A stretch of DNA of 64,000 nt from Candidatus Gastranaerophilales bacterium (GTDB lineage Bacteria; Cyanobacteriota; Vampirovibrionia; Gastranaerophilales; Gastranaerophilaceae): contig CALVEH010000007.1 in assembly GCA_944326545.1 (NCBI GenBank), positions 1 to 64,000 of the forward strand. Reading direction: 5' to 3'. Below, piece by piece: positions 6,756-15,527 of the stretch; positions within the stretch are counted from its first letter, which is position 1; every line of letters starts with the position of its first letter. The notes below the pieces were generated by a model. It ran no database searches. It was given only the letters and a program-made list of their open reading frames with translations, and was not told the origin of the DNA. Made by a program: the position numbers and the translations under genes.

Positions 6756-7847
6756 TTAACCTATTCGAAAGCCGAAGCACGCCGATATAGTCGTATTCGT
6801 GGCACCGTACTGGGTGACAAGACCGTAGCCGGCCACAATGCAGACGTGAGTCGCTGTATTACCGGAAGGACAACAAAGCCAGTAATTCGAACGGGCGTTT
6901 GTATTTGCTCCGACTTTTGCTCTTGAATTATACATAAAATACGGGTATTGTCGGGTCATATTACGGGTTAAGTTATCAATATTTGCGGTTGAATCGTTCG
7001 ACCTGTTGTATGAGTTTGGCTGATAGCCGCAAACTTCGACTTCGTGCGGAACCCACAATTTCCCCATATCAACCCAATCATAACCGCTCGGATAATTTAC
7101 TTGTTTTGAAGCGTTGTATTGTTTTTCCATCCAGTTTCTTTTTTGGATTAAAACATTTTGACACGCTTGCGGTAACATTTGCAAAACTCCGCCGGATGAA
7201 CAATTCATCCCGTGAGCGAGATTACCCTGTGCGGCTGTTGAATAGTTATTTACCCCGTTTAAAATAGCATAAATTTTAGAGGATAACCACGGGTTCTGCT
7301 GTGCTGCAGTACCATTGTTTGTATTGCCGTCATTCCAAGTAAAATTAGTTTCAAGTGTTTTTTCTGATATGAAGTCAATATGATGAGGGATAACCGTATC
7401 ACCCCAGCCGCAATATGTGTCGATACCCACAACAACCATTTTATGCTGTTGATTTGCGGCGATTTGATATGTTCCGCCGATTGTTCCGCCTGTTAAAGTT
7501 ACAGGGATATAATCGCCTATATGAATACCGGAATAATTTGCGGCTTGAATCCTTGCTTTAATCCACGCCCATACATCCCCGTCATAATCCGTATTGATTT
7601 CATCAGCATGCTTGACCGATAAATCGACAGGTGTATATAAACCGTCCGTTACGGCTCTTATATAATCAATCGCCTCGTCGCCTAAGTTTGAAAAATCCGG
7701 TTTTACGAAGCCGCTTTGTATTTCACCGATAGCCTCGTCAATTTTTTCAAAATTTTCGTTTAAATCTCTGTCAAAATCGTAAAAATCATTTCCATCATTT
7801 TCCATATCTGTAAGATATAAATCAAGATTTTCAGTATATTTAGGCAT
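6756..7847 (-). CDS. DGR variable protein, tail tip receptor-binding protein
   Basis: 363 residues. The N-terminal ~60 residues look like a virion-attachment segment (many Asp/Glu, short helices). The rest resembles the DUF6273-type, C-type-lectin-like fold often found as a DGR target, with Trp/Gly/Asn-rich strands and an ACFGFRIG ending. The variable repeat covers the last ~37 codons. TR-directed changes have turned template Asn codons into T, G, Y, T, L, Y, A, I and H here. It overlaps the baseplate gp48-like gene by 8 bases, so it belongs to the tail operon. It probably sets host-surface specificity. The start has a GGAGGGGAG ribosome site. Confidence 0.9.
   Translation of the reverse strand: MPKYTENLDLYLTDMENDGNDFYDFDRDLNENFEKIDEAIGEIQSGFVKPDFSNLGDEAIDYIRAVTDGLYTPVDLSVKHADEINTDYDGDVWAWIKARIQAANYSGIHIGDYIPVTLTGGTIGGTYQIAANQQHKMVVVGIDTYCGWGDTVIPHHIDFISEKTLETNFTWNDGNTNNGTAAQQNPWLSSKIYAILNGVNNYSTAAQGNLAHGMNCSSGGVLQMLPQACQNVLIQKRNWMEKQYNASKQVNYPSGYDWVDMGKLWVPHEVEVCGYQPNSYNRSNDSTANIDNLTRNMTRQYPYFMYNSRAKVGANTNARSNYWLCCPSGNTATHVCIVAGYGLVTQYGATNTTISACFGFRIG
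6763..6870 (-). repeat. DGR variable repeat (VR)
   Basis: The gapless partner of the template repeat at 6093-6200. All 15 differences fall on template adenines, and none of the template G, C or T positions has changed. The last 22 coding bases before the GFRIG ending are nearly invariant and are the likely initiation-of-homing region. Similarity ends abruptly at 6871. Confidence 0.97.
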
Positions 7848-8505
7848 CTCCCCTCCTACAATCGCAATATTTATATTTTTGGATCTGCTGCATTTGTGAT
7901 TTAGTTAAAACGTGATGAATTTCTTTTTTGCGTAAAAAACGTGGTATGAATAAACCTACGTTTTGAGCAGGTTTTATTTTTACAAGAGCATTTATGATAT
8001 TTTTAAAAGTCTGTTCGTCAAAAAAATCACTGCTTTGAACAATAAAAGAATGTTTTCCGTTTGTTAATACAACAGGATCTTTAATGTTATTCTTGTAATG
8101 CAAAATTCCGTTTCCGATAGCTCTTGCCCCGTAGGTATTATAATTTTGAGGAATGTTTTCTATTACCCGAACCGGAAACCCTTTTTGCTGTAAAATTTGC
8201 TCGATTTGTTTATAAGTTTGAGAACCGGCAAGAGCCGTCCATTGCCCTTCAATATTTGCCGCCCGCTCCTCAAGGGTTTTTCCTGCTGTATCTTTTATTC
8301 CGAATAATTCTTCCCCGTTTTTTATGTTGTTTTCGTCGACAAGATAAGTCGGAAAATGAATAAATTTAAAACTTATAAACCTTGTTTTTAAATCAGCAAA
8401 AGGAGAGGCAATTAAATCGAATAGCTCCGAAGTAAATCCCCTCGGCGTCAACCATGCACGCCCCCTGCCTAAAAGTTTTTTAAGAGTTACTTTGATAACG
8501 TTCAT
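7840..8505 (-). CDS. Mu gp48 / YmfQ-like tail protein (DUF2313)
   Basis: 221 residues. The N-terminal LLGRGRAWLTPRGFTSELFDLIASPFADL matches the start of DUF2313 tail proteins (LLPPGRAW.. pattern). These sit between the baseplate J protein and the fibre gene in Mu-like phages and help attach fibres to the baseplate. The start overlaps the J-like gene by 4 bases and the end overlaps the variable-protein gene by 8. The order gp46-gp47-gp48-fibre is the Mu order. Confidence 0.8.
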   Translation of the reverse strand: MNVIKVTLKKLLGRGRAWLTPRGFTSELFDLIASPFADLKTRFISFKFIHFPTYLVDENNIKNGEELFGIKDTAGKTLEERAANIEGQWTALAGSQTYKQIEQILQQKGFPVRVIENIPQNYNTYGARAIGNGILHYKNNIKDPVVLTNGKHSFIVQSSDFFDEQTFKNIINALVKIKPAQNVGLFIPRFLRKKEIHHVLTKSQMQQIQKYKYCDCRRGDA

Positions 8506-9731
8506 TGTTCTTCCTCATCTGGGTTGTTATATACGGTTGTTCCGTTTATAATAAGCGTTTTTAAATAAGCCAAGCAGCCTATTCCGAGAGTTTCTTCGCT
8601 GGTTTCTTGTCCTTCGCCGTCTTTTAAAGTAAATTTTGTAAACGTTTCATCACCAATAATATTACTTACTGCGGCGGATAACTGCCCGCTGTTTATTTTG
8701 GCGTTTGCCTCTGAATAATTAAGAACGACTAATTCCGGACGTTTTTCATCTAACACACTGATCAAGACCTCTCTTATAGAGTCGCTGTAACTTGTATCTG
8801 TTAAGCCTGTAATTTCAATTATAAATGGTGTGTAATTAGGCGTTTTAATATCCACCGTTACAGTGACGGGGCGGCGGTCGTGAACACCCGGTTCGCTTCC
8901 TTCGATTGAATTTGCTATTGCTAACATTTGACCGGACCCGCTTAATTCCGTAAATTGCCCCTTATCCCATACCGGAAACGGGTTAGGTGTTAATGTCCCG
9001 CCCGGCGTCCTTCTTTTTCCGGACCCTTCGGCAACGGGATATATTGTAACCGTTCCTTCCTCTAGCACGTATGGTAAAGCGTCAACTATGCCCGAAACTT
9101 CCATTGTCCAAGAGTAATAGTCAAGCGGGCTTCCGGATTGAGACTTGTTGCGGAATTTATACAAAACTCTTTTTCTGTATTCTTCGAGTTCCTCATCCGC
9201 TGTCCCTTCGATTGTTACGGCGGTAACGATCGCCGTTGAAGGTATGCCGTCTATGGGGTTAGCAATATTTAAGACCGTTCCTGCCGGTAAATTCCCGACC
9301 GATCCCGGCGACGTACAAATTACGGTTGCCGTAATTTCACCCTCAACCGTTGCAACTTGTGAGGCTGTTTTAAAAATCAAGCCCGAATTTAATTCTTTGT
9401 AGACTACACCGGCGGGCAAATATTGAGCATTTACATCTGTTAATTTGACGGATAAATTCGCCGTTTCGCCGTTTTTGTAATCAACCCCGATCAAGTTTCC
9501 CCAAAATTTAAGAGCTGCCAAACCGCAAGTTTGCGGAAAACATTGTTTGTAAACCCAAACTGAAAGTTGCCAAAGTTCGCCGCACACCCCTGCTATTGCG
9601 TAACCTAAACTTTTTATTGCCGCTTTACTCAATATCGGGCTGTTATCGCCGTTTTTGGTTCTTAAAATAGTATATTTTGCAATAAAGCCGTCGTATATTT
9701 CTTTGATTGTTTTTGTTGTAAAATTTGCCAT
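8502..9731 (-). CDS. Baseplate J-like protein (Mu gp47)
   Basis: 409 residues from the ATG at 9731, which has GGAGGAG 3-10 bases upstream; the longer frame to 9776 reads through RNA element copy B and is not used. Family hallmarks include an N-terminal helical part, a central beta region with GT.G.GNLPAGTVL, and TADEELEEYRKRVLYKFRN followed by a G.P.DYY.W segment. It builds the wedge of a contractile-tail baseplate. Confidence 0.9.
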   Translation of the reverse strand: MANFTTKTIKEIYDGFIAKYTILRTKNGDNSPILSKAAIKSLGYAIAGVCGELWQLSVWVYKQCFPQTCGLAALKFWGNLIGVDYKNGETANLSVKLTDVNAQYLPAGVVYKELNSGLIFKTASQVATVEGEITATVICTSPGSVGNLPAGTVLNIANPIDGIPSTAIVTAVTIEGTADEELEEYRKRVLYKFRNKSQSGSPLDYYSWTMEVSGIVDALPYVLEEGTVTIYPVAEGSGKRRTPGGTLTPNPFPVWDKGQFTELSGSGQMLAIANSIEGSEPGVHDRRPVTVTVDIKTPNYTPFIIEITGLTDTSYSDSIREVLISVLDEKRPELVVLNYSEANAKINSGQLSAAVSNIIGDETFTKFTLKDGEGQETSEETLGIGCLAYLKTLIINGTTVYNNPDEEEQ

Positions 9732-9740
9732 TTCTCCTCC

Positions 9741-9862
9741 AGTGTGTGAAGGCTCGCTTCGGCTTGCGTTGAGCAAGACGAAAGAGCCGTAACCGTTCTA
9801 TGCCGCCGTTAGGGTTGAAGCGTGAGCGAAAACCCTGCACAAATCTTTGATTTGGCAGGCGG
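9741..9862 (-). ncRNA. Structured RNA element, copy B
   Basis: Same plan as copy A. Outer stem CCGCC (9862-9858) pairs with GGCGG. P2 is CAAATC-AAA-GATTTG. P3 is AGGGTT/AACCCT (9836-9811). The linker is CATAGAACGGTTA. P4 is GGCTC/GAGCC plus TTTCG/CGAAG and CTTGC/GCAAG (9788-9751) around the same TCAAC loop. TTCACACACTGGAGG leads into the baseplate J start. Compared with copy A, both arms of P3 and P4 have changed together while the loops have not. Confidence 0.7.
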
Positions 9863-9874
9863 TTTTTATTGATT

Positions 9875-10273
9875 TTATATAGCCTTTAAAACATATTTTT
9901 CATTTTGCCAAATCACGGCATAAGACGAACTTGTCTCGTCCGGTTCCGTAATTGTTATTTGAACATTTATTTTCTCACTTATGTCGCCGGAGGCTTTAAC
10001 CGTAATATCGCTTGCGAGTCCTTCTTGCAAAAACCAGTCAAGAAGTTTTTTAGCCGTTCTTTCAACATTTTGAAGATTTAAGGCGGTTATCGGTTGATTG
10101 AGAGCTTCCTCAAAAGAGTTGTCGCTTTGGTACTCTTCAAAAACATTGTAATAATTATCCCCGCCAAAAAGTGAAACATACAGGGCGGTCGAAAAAGTGC
10201 CGTCCTCTTTGACGTCGCCGCCTTCAAGGACAAATTCACCTCCGTCGCCGTTATCAGTCAATAATAAATCCAT
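9875..10273 (-). CDS. Mu gp46-like baseplate protein
   Basis: 132 residues. It opens with MDLLLTDNGDGGEFVLEGGDV and continues with ALYVSLFGG, the pattern of the GP46 family (small baseplate proteins related to P2 gpW). The position between the spike-like gp45 and the J-like gp47 agrees. Only 3 bases separate it from the upstream gene. RNA element copy B follows its stop. Confidence 0.85.
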   Translation of the reverse strand: MDLLLTDNGDGGEFVLEGGDVKEDGTFSTALYVSLFGGDNYYNVFEEYQSDNSFEEALNQPITALNLQNVERTAKKLLDWFLQEGLASDITVKASGDISEKINVQITITEPDETSSSYAVIWQNEKYVLKAI

Positions 10274-10276
10274 TGT

Positions 10277-10840
10277 TTAACTGCCTCCTGTTACAATACC
10301 CGCTGAAGCCTGTACGCTGTTTGTATAAGTTCCGCTTGCTCCGTCGCCGGCTTCAATATGAGACGCCGTGAAATTACCGGAATGTTGCCAGTTGCCGGAG
10401 CTTTGGATCGTGTCGGCTGTTAAAGATAGCGACGCCGCATCAACTTCCGCCGAGCCGGTAATATCAAAAACCGCATTGCCGAGAACGGTTATTTGTAAAT
10501 CTTTCCCGCCTGAAATAATAATTGAACCGTCTTTTTTTAAATGTATTTCGGCGGCAACAAGAATTTCTTGCGTGTCCTCGTCTTTTTTAACGGAATATAA
10601 TCTTTTTTCTCCCGGCTCGCTTTTACGGGTAACATCATCACGCCACCCGCAAACAAACCCGTTTGCGGGATTGTCTCCGATTGTTCCGCCCAACCCCTCA
10701 AATTCCAATAAGGGCGAATAATCATCACCCCCGGAGTGAAATTGAACAACGTTCGTTGTTTTTCTTGCTAGAAAATTCGTTTTAAAATATCGCAAATTCA
10801 AATTTGTAAATATTTCGAGAATTTTTGTTTTGAAAAACAT
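10277..10840 (-). CDS. Baseplate spike/assembly protein (Mu gp45, P2 gpV-like)
   Basis: 187 residues from the ATG at 10840, with GGAGGT just upstream; the longer frame would extend into RNA element copy C. The N-terminal half is an OB-like domain (VVQFHSGGDDYSP.. EFEGLGGTIG). The C-terminal third is a Gly/Ser/Thr-rich beta repeat such as forms the trimeric membrane-piercing needle. It forms the tip of the tail tube. Confidence 0.85.
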   Translation of the reverse strand: MFFKTKILEIFTNLNLRYFKTNFLARKTTNVVQFHSGGDDYSPLLEFEGLGGTIGDNPANGFVCGWRDDVTRKSEPGEKRLYSVKKDEDTQEILVAAEIHLKKDGSIIISGGKDLQITVLGNAVFDITGSAEVDAASLSLTADTIQSSGNWQHSGNFTASHIEAGDGASGTYTNSVQASAGIVTGGS

Positions 10841-10849
10841 TTTACCTCC

Positions 10850-10971
10850 AGTGTGTGAAGGCTCGCTTCGGCTTGCGTTGAGCAAGACGAAAGAGCCGTA
10901 ACCGTTCTAAGCCGCCGTTAGGGTTGAAGCATAAGCGTAAACCCTGAACAAATCTTTGATTCGACAGGCGG
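10850..10971 (-). ncRNA. Structured RNA element, copy C
   Basis: Nearly the same as copy B in P4, with a P3 apical region intermediate between A and B (conserved CGCT-YAYGCTT). P2 has one A-to-G change that converts an A-U pair to G-U and so keeps the stem. Unlike A and B it is flanked by a 16-bp direct repeat, CCTCCAGTGTGTGAAG, at 10845-10860 and 10976-10991. It ends at the ribosome site of the gp45-like gene. Confidence 0.7.
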
Positions 10972-11002
10972 ATAGCCTCCAGTGTGTGAAGTGTAGTTTT
11001 TA

Positions 11003-12154
11003 TTAACATAACGGAAGTTGTTCCGGGATCTCGTATGTATAAGCACAAGGAAGCGTCATTGTTAATATTGTTCGATCCGGGTGTTTTCTCCATACCTCTT
11101 TAATTACAAAATCCGTTTCCTCTTTAATCCCGACATCGGGGTTTTTTACAACCGCAAAAGAGCCGCTTTTTATATATTTGTTTTCACTTAAAACCGCAAC
11201 AAGTTCGTAATGCTTGCCTATATCCTCGCATGCAAGCCGAACGCCGATACTCTCTAAATCCCGAGAATTGTAATCGTTTGAATTAAAACGTTTAATAATC
11301 GGGGCGGGATAAGGAATTTGTATCGTTGAACTTGCACTTGCCGGGTATTGAGAATTTATTTCGTAATATCTGCCTAAACCGTCGCCGGTTGCGTTAAAAA
11401 ACATCTCTTCAAGTCCGACACATTCCCCGTAAATAAGATTGAGCTTTTCTTCCGTATTTGCTTTGTACCTTCCGACAAAAAGCCCGTCCCCCGTATCGGT
11501 TAGCAATAGACCTCTTGATCTGCAAATCCTGTTCATAAAATCAAAAACGGTTTCGTTATCGTTAGAAGTGAACGACGTTCCGATTTCATTTGAAAAAACC
11601 TCCTCAAGTTCCAATTCGTCGGAAAAAGTGATTTTTTGATTATAAATCTCAGCGTTAAGCGTTAATACATCTTTTATTGATAATGACGTAAACTCGTGCG
11701 GGTAAGGCATAACAGATTCAAGCAGCACGCCGGCGTGTGATTTAATTTCAACTTGAGAAGATCTTGCTCTTTTTCTGACCGCATTTTTTATATTTGCGAC
11801 CCTGCCTTTTAAAAAGATGCCCTCCTCGTCAAATATAGTAACATCATCGCCGATTTTGTAATTATAATCGGTGTCCGTGTTGTTAAATATAAAAACCGCC
11901 CCTTTAACGGCATTTAAACCGTCAATCAAGGAATATTCGCTAAAATCCGTATAATTATCATCACCGGAAACAAGAGCAACTTCTTTTTCTTCCGGTTCTT
12001 TTGTTGACTCGTCCTCTATAAAAGCAAGAACTTTTCCGGATTCAATATTGTTATTGGACTTTGCAATATTGCCCGCCTTTTCCGGCGTTCCGTAAGCCTG
12101 CCGGGCAATATCGTCATAAGTGTTTGATTCTGTTTTTTCAAATTCTTTATACAT
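11003..12154 (-). CDS. Baseplate hub protein (Mu gp44-like, P2 gpD family)
   Basis: 383 residues. An N-terminal LysM-like segment (TYDDIARQAYGTPEKAGNIAKSNN) is followed by beta-rich domains and the SIKDVLTLNAEIY...FDFMNRICRSRG pattern of tail hub proteins. It caps the tube and holds the spike. It overlaps the upstream DNA-circulation gene by 8 bases. Together with the neighbouring genes it gives the full Mu-type order circulation protein, gp44, gp45, gp46, gp47, gp48. Confidence 0.85.
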   Translation of the reverse strand: MYKEFEKTESNTYDDIARQAYGTPEKAGNIAKSNNNIESGKVLAFIEDESTKEPEEKEVALVSGDDNYTDFSEYSLIDGLNAVKGAVFIFNNTDTDYNYKIGDDVTIFDEEGIFLKGRVANIKNAVRKRARSSQVEIKSHAGVLLESVMPYPHEFTSLSIKDVLTLNAEIYNQKITFSDELELEEVFSNEIGTSFTSNDNETVFDFMNRICRSRGLLLTDTGDGLFVGRYKANTEEKLNLIYGECVGLEEMFFNATGDGLGRYYEINSQYPASASSTIQIPYPAPIIKRFNSNDYNSRDLESIGVRLACEDIGKHYELVAVLSENKYIKSGSFAVVKNPDVGIKEETDFVIKEVWRKHPDRTILTMTLPCAYTYEIPEQLPLC

Positions 12155-13478
12155 AGATTTTTACGCCCGTTCCTCTTTTTAATAAAAAGAATTCATCGTC
12201 GCCGAAGTTGTTTGTTGTTATCAACCTTTTTATTGTTTCGTCCGGATTTTCGGCGAATTCTTCCGAGTAATATTTATAAGCAAAATCAATAACCGTCATA
12301 TCCTCGCTTAATACGATTGTTTTTTCAACCTTTAATTTGTATGATTGTTCAAGAATTTCACTCGCCGCCGAGTCGACAATATCAGTCAAGCCCGGATCCC
12401 GAATAAATACATCTTCAAGATCTGTTATTTTTTCGCACTCGCTTTCGACAAATTCCGTCCATTGTTGTTCAAGGTCTTTGAGGTTATTTGCCGCATCGAC
12501 CGCTTCTTGACGTGTTTCGTAATCTTTTTCAATTAACGCTTCACCGAGCGAAATTATTGCCTCGGTTGCCGCCGAATCGTTTATTAAAAGATTGTCGATT
12601 TCTTCACGTGTTAAGCTCGTTTTTTGTGATGAAGTCTCAGAACTCGATATAAACCCGGAAATCAAGCCTTGCCATTGCCCGAATACTGATTCAACGCCGG
12701 ACGTAAGCGAGAAGTCCGAAGCTTCACTTTTAATCCTGTTTGCAAGTGTCGCCGCTTGGTACATTACGATCCCGAGTTGAGACGCTATTGTAAACATATT
12801 CGTCCCGATATTTTGCGAAAGAATATCGGTCATTATAGATTTAAGCGAAACAGAACTTGCCGTTGATAACCCCTCCGAAACCTTGTTGAGCATTGATGAA
12901 AAATTGCTTGTAAAACTTTGCAGACGGGTAGGCGTTGTTATACTTTTAACCGTTTCGTCTAAATTTTGTGCAACGCTTGTTTTGGCGGCTTCCGCCTTGT
13001 TTTTTATTTGTTTTTGTTTACTTTTCGAGCTTGTCGGATATGTTGTTTTTGAAGTCTCGTGAAAATTAACGGTTACAACCGTTGAGTTTATTCTTTCAAC
13101 AAGCGAGTTTTTGACCGTAAAATTAAGAACATTTACGGTCATTTCATCACCATAAGCGAGTTGTAAGCGTGATTTCCCTGTTTGACACAAAGCCGCAATA
13201 AAATTTTCTGCCTCTGTGTAATGGTTTTCGCCGACAAAATAACAGTTTAGAGGAATATCCCTTCCGCCAATACCTAAATCGCTGAATGTGTCGTTTGAAT
13301 CTTGAATACGCTTCTTGCTCGGAGCAGTCGAACCCTTTTTTCTCGGAGCTTTCGGATTTTCTTTAACTTCGCCGATATGTTTCCGGGTGTACTCATTTTC
13401 AAGGGTTTTAATATTGAAAACTTTACCGTCCGGAGCTGTCCACGTTATTCCTTGATTACCTTTCAAAAAATCAACCAT
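12147..13478 (-). CDS. DNA circularisation protein, N-terminal domain (Mu gpN-like)
   Basis: 443 residues. The N-terminal ~120 residues match the DNA_circ_N tail/DNA circulation family (WTAPDGKVFNIKTLENEYTRK.., then D.P..CYF.G..HY..A..F). A long helical, Ser/Thr/Lys-rich middle and a C-terminal LysM-like part (DFAYKYY..) follow. It lies next to the tape measure gene as in Mu and is thought to belong to the tail tip. The gene starts 28 bases after the tape measure stop. Confidence 0.8.
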   Translation of the reverse strand: MVDFLKGNQGITWTAPDGKVFNIKTLENEYTRKHIGEVKENPKAPRKKGSTAPSKKRIQDSNDTFSDLGIGGRDIPLNCYFVGENHYTEAENFIAALCQTGKSRLQLAYGDEMTVNVLNFTVKNSLVERINSTVVTVNFHETSKTTYPTSSKSKQKQIKNKAEAAKTSVAQNLDETVKSITTPTRLQSFTSNFSSMLNKVSEGLSTASSVSLKSIMTDILSQNIGTNMFTIASQLGIVMYQAATLANRIKSEASDFSLTSGVESVFGQWQGLISGFISSSETSSQKTSLTREEIDNLLINDSAATEAIISLGEALIEKDYETRQEAVDAANNLKDLEQQWTEFVESECEKITDLEDVFIRDPGLTDIVDSAASEILEQSYKLKVEKTIVLSEDMTVIDFAYKYYSEEFAENPDETIKRLITTNNFGDDEFFLLKRGTGVKIYV

Positions 13479-13506
13479 TTATCTGTTTTCCTTTATTGTT
13501 TCGGAG

Positions 13507-15324
13507 TTATGCCGGTTGTAATTTAAGCCCGTTTTTACCCTCCAACTCAAGAGAGCTTGAGGCTTCATAACCGGTTTTATTGTCGACCGTAACCCCGACA
13601 TCAATCCGCCCGTTTTTCGTATCGTTATTGATGCGGGGTTTATTATTAACAGGTTGTCCGTCGCTTTCGTTTTTTATCTCAATTCCTCCGGAATCGTTTT
13701 TAATTGAACGGATTTTTTGACTTATTTTAATTATCCCGTTCAAAATAAGCCCGACCGGTCCCAAAGCGGATAAAAGAATATTGATAAAATTATTTTTGAT
13801 AAAAGTTCCAATAGACGAAAAGACACCCTTGCACTTTTCCCAAAACGACGCAAGCAAAGAACTCGCCGTATTCCACCAACTTACAAGGGTTGCCGTTACC
13901 TTGTCCCAGTTTTTCCACAAAAGAATAACAACTCCGACAAGAGCCATAATTCCTATTGTTATTAAACCGACAGGACTAACCGCAAACGCCGCCGCCTGAG
14001 CAAGTAAAGCTGTAACGCTTTTCCATACTCCGGCGGTAAATGAAGTTAAGGCGGTCATAAGTTTTGTATTCATTACAACAGAGAGCAAACCGCCTTCCAT
14101 ACGTAATAAAGCCATTTTAAGCCTTAGCGTATCGATTGCGAATTGAACCCCGACTATTGCCGCCGGCAAAGCCAAAAGAATCGGAAGCCAATTATCTTTT
14201 ATAAAGCTAAACAATCCTTTTAAAACGTTATATCCTGTATTTATAACAACGAACAGACCTTGAACCCCTTTTAACACAAGGGTTATTGCCGGAACAACCG
14301 CCGTTTCAAGAATTGTTTTAATCATCGGGAGCATACTTATAACCTCCGGCAATAAGTTCGCCCGCAAATAATTAAACATATTGTTAAATTCTTGAAAAAT
14401 CGGTTTGCAAATCGTAAGCCCTTCTTGAAATGCTTTGAACATATTTTCAAAACCTTTAACGATTGCCGGCGTGTATTTCCCCAACATTTTATTCATTGTA
14501 ACCATAATATTGTTATACTGCGGCAATAATACATTCCCGAGCCTTGTTTGCAGCTCTTTTTGTTGTTGCTCAAATATTCTGCTTTGGTTTGCGTAATTGC
14601 CGCCCGTTTTTAAAAAATCTCCTTGAGCATTCATCGTAGGAGAACCCATAATGTATTGATAACGCAATTCAATTTTCTCGGTCTGTGTCATATCGGAAAA
14701 CTTTTTATGCAGTCCGATTGCTTTTGCGTAATTTTCCAAAACATCTTGAGTCATAATAATACCGAGATTTTTTAATGATTCGGTTTCGCCTGTAAATACC
14801 CCTTTTAACGCCGTCATTGTCATATCTTGCGACATATTCTTAAAAGAAGCTAAGTCGGCGGATAATTGAACGAGCGTTGTTGCCATTTCAGCCGCACGAG
14901 CCGTAGTTAAGCCCATACCTGTACCCATATCACCGAACAGAGCGGCAGAATCGAGGGCGGTTTGTTGAGCTAAGCCCATTGAGCTTATACTTGTTTTTGA
15001 CCATTCAATAACAGCTTGAGCGTTACTTTTGAATGTTTGCTCTGTTTTGCCCATTGTCTCTTGAAGATCTGACGCAAAATCAACCCAACTATCAAGCTGT
15101 TGTTTTACGGTATTTGCCGCAAAGAGCGTAACCGTTGCCGTAACCGCCATATTAACCTTATCAAACGAACCCTTAATTTTATTCCCGAAATTTTGAGTTG
15201 TTACGGTTAATCGGTTTAACTGGTTCGAAAAACTTGTCGCTCCGTTTTTCATATTTTTAAAAACTTGAGAAACATTGTCTTTCGCTTGAAATTTTGTATA
15301 TACGCTAAAGTTTGTCGCTCCCAT
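13507..15324 (-). CDS. Tape measure protein
   Basis: 605 residues from the ATG at 15324, with GGAGGTTC upstream. The N-terminal ~300 residues are long amphipathic helices with the DSAALFGDMGTGMGLT pattern of phage tail length proteins. Residues ~345-520 hold several hydrophobic segments, as usual for the part that enters the host membrane. The C-terminus is polar. It sets tail length and channels DNA. It follows the tail chaperone gene and its -1 frame extension, the standard order. Confidence 0.9.
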   Translation of the reverse strand: MGATNFSVYTKFQAKDNVSQVFKNMKNGATSFSNQLNRLTVTTQNFGNKIKGSFDKVNMAVTATVTLFAANTVKQQLDSWVDFASDLQETMGKTEQTFKSNAQAVIEWSKTSISSMGLAQQTALDSAALFGDMGTGMGLTTARAAEMATTLVQLSADLASFKNMSQDMTMTALKGVFTGETESLKNLGIIMTQDVLENYAKAIGLHKKFSDMTQTEKIELRYQYIMGSPTMNAQGDFLKTGGNYANQSRIFEQQQKELQTRLGNVLLPQYNNIMVTMNKMLGKYTPAIVKGFENMFKAFQEGLTICKPIFQEFNNMFNYLRANLLPEVISMLPMIKTILETAVVPAITLVLKGVQGLFVVINTGYNVLKGLFSFIKDNWLPILLALPAAIVGVQFAIDTLRLKMALLRMEGGLLSVVMNTKLMTALTSFTAGVWKSVTALLAQAAAFAVSPVGLITIGIMALVGVVILLWKNWDKVTATLVSWWNTASSLLASFWEKCKGVFSSIGTFIKNNFINILLSALGPVGLILNGIIKISQKIRSIKNDSGGIEIKNESDGQPVNNKPRINNDTKNGRIDVGVTVDNKTGYEASSSLELEGKNGLKLQPA

Positions 15325-15349
15325 TGAACCTCCGTAGATCAAACCTCAA

Positions 15350-15377
15350 AATAACCGCTCAATTTTGAGCGGTTATT
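15350..15377 (-). terminator. Perfect 13-bp hairpin after the chaperone -1 frame
   Basis: AATAACCGCTCAA / TTGAGCGGTTATT with a 2-base loop. It overlaps the stop of the frameshift product and is followed on the minus strand by a short T tract. It may reduce read-through into the tape measure gene, or act as a processing hairpin. Confidence 0.5.
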
Positions 15378-15527
15378 GATTTTTTACTTTATTGATTTTT
15401 TTACAACGTTTTCCAAAGAAAATAAGTTGTTCGATTGTGAGGTCGCAAGCCCCGCTCACGGTCTCCCAGCCGCATTGAATTAAAATATCGGCATAGTATG
15501 TCCCGACGATTGAAACTACCTGTCGAA
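15373..15527 (-). CDS. Tail chaperone -1 frameshift extension
   Basis: The zero-frame chaperone codes CGT TTT TTC GAC AGG TAG. The heptamer T TTT TTC (15531-15525) is a canonical -1 slippery site. After a -1 slip the frame stays open for 50 codons (from 15525, stop TAA at 15375-15373), adding a segment with YYADILIQCGW and IEQLIFFG. The joined product would be 192 residues. P2 E/E' and lambda G/GT use the same arrangement between the tail tube and tape measure genes. Confidence 0.8.

Noticed and set aside
9735-9776. Upstream extensions of the gp47-like gene (to 9776) and gp45-like gene (to 10885), both starting MLNASRSEPSHTGG
   Set aside because: The shared N-terminus is translation of RNA element copies B and C; good ribosome sites lie between it and the real starts.
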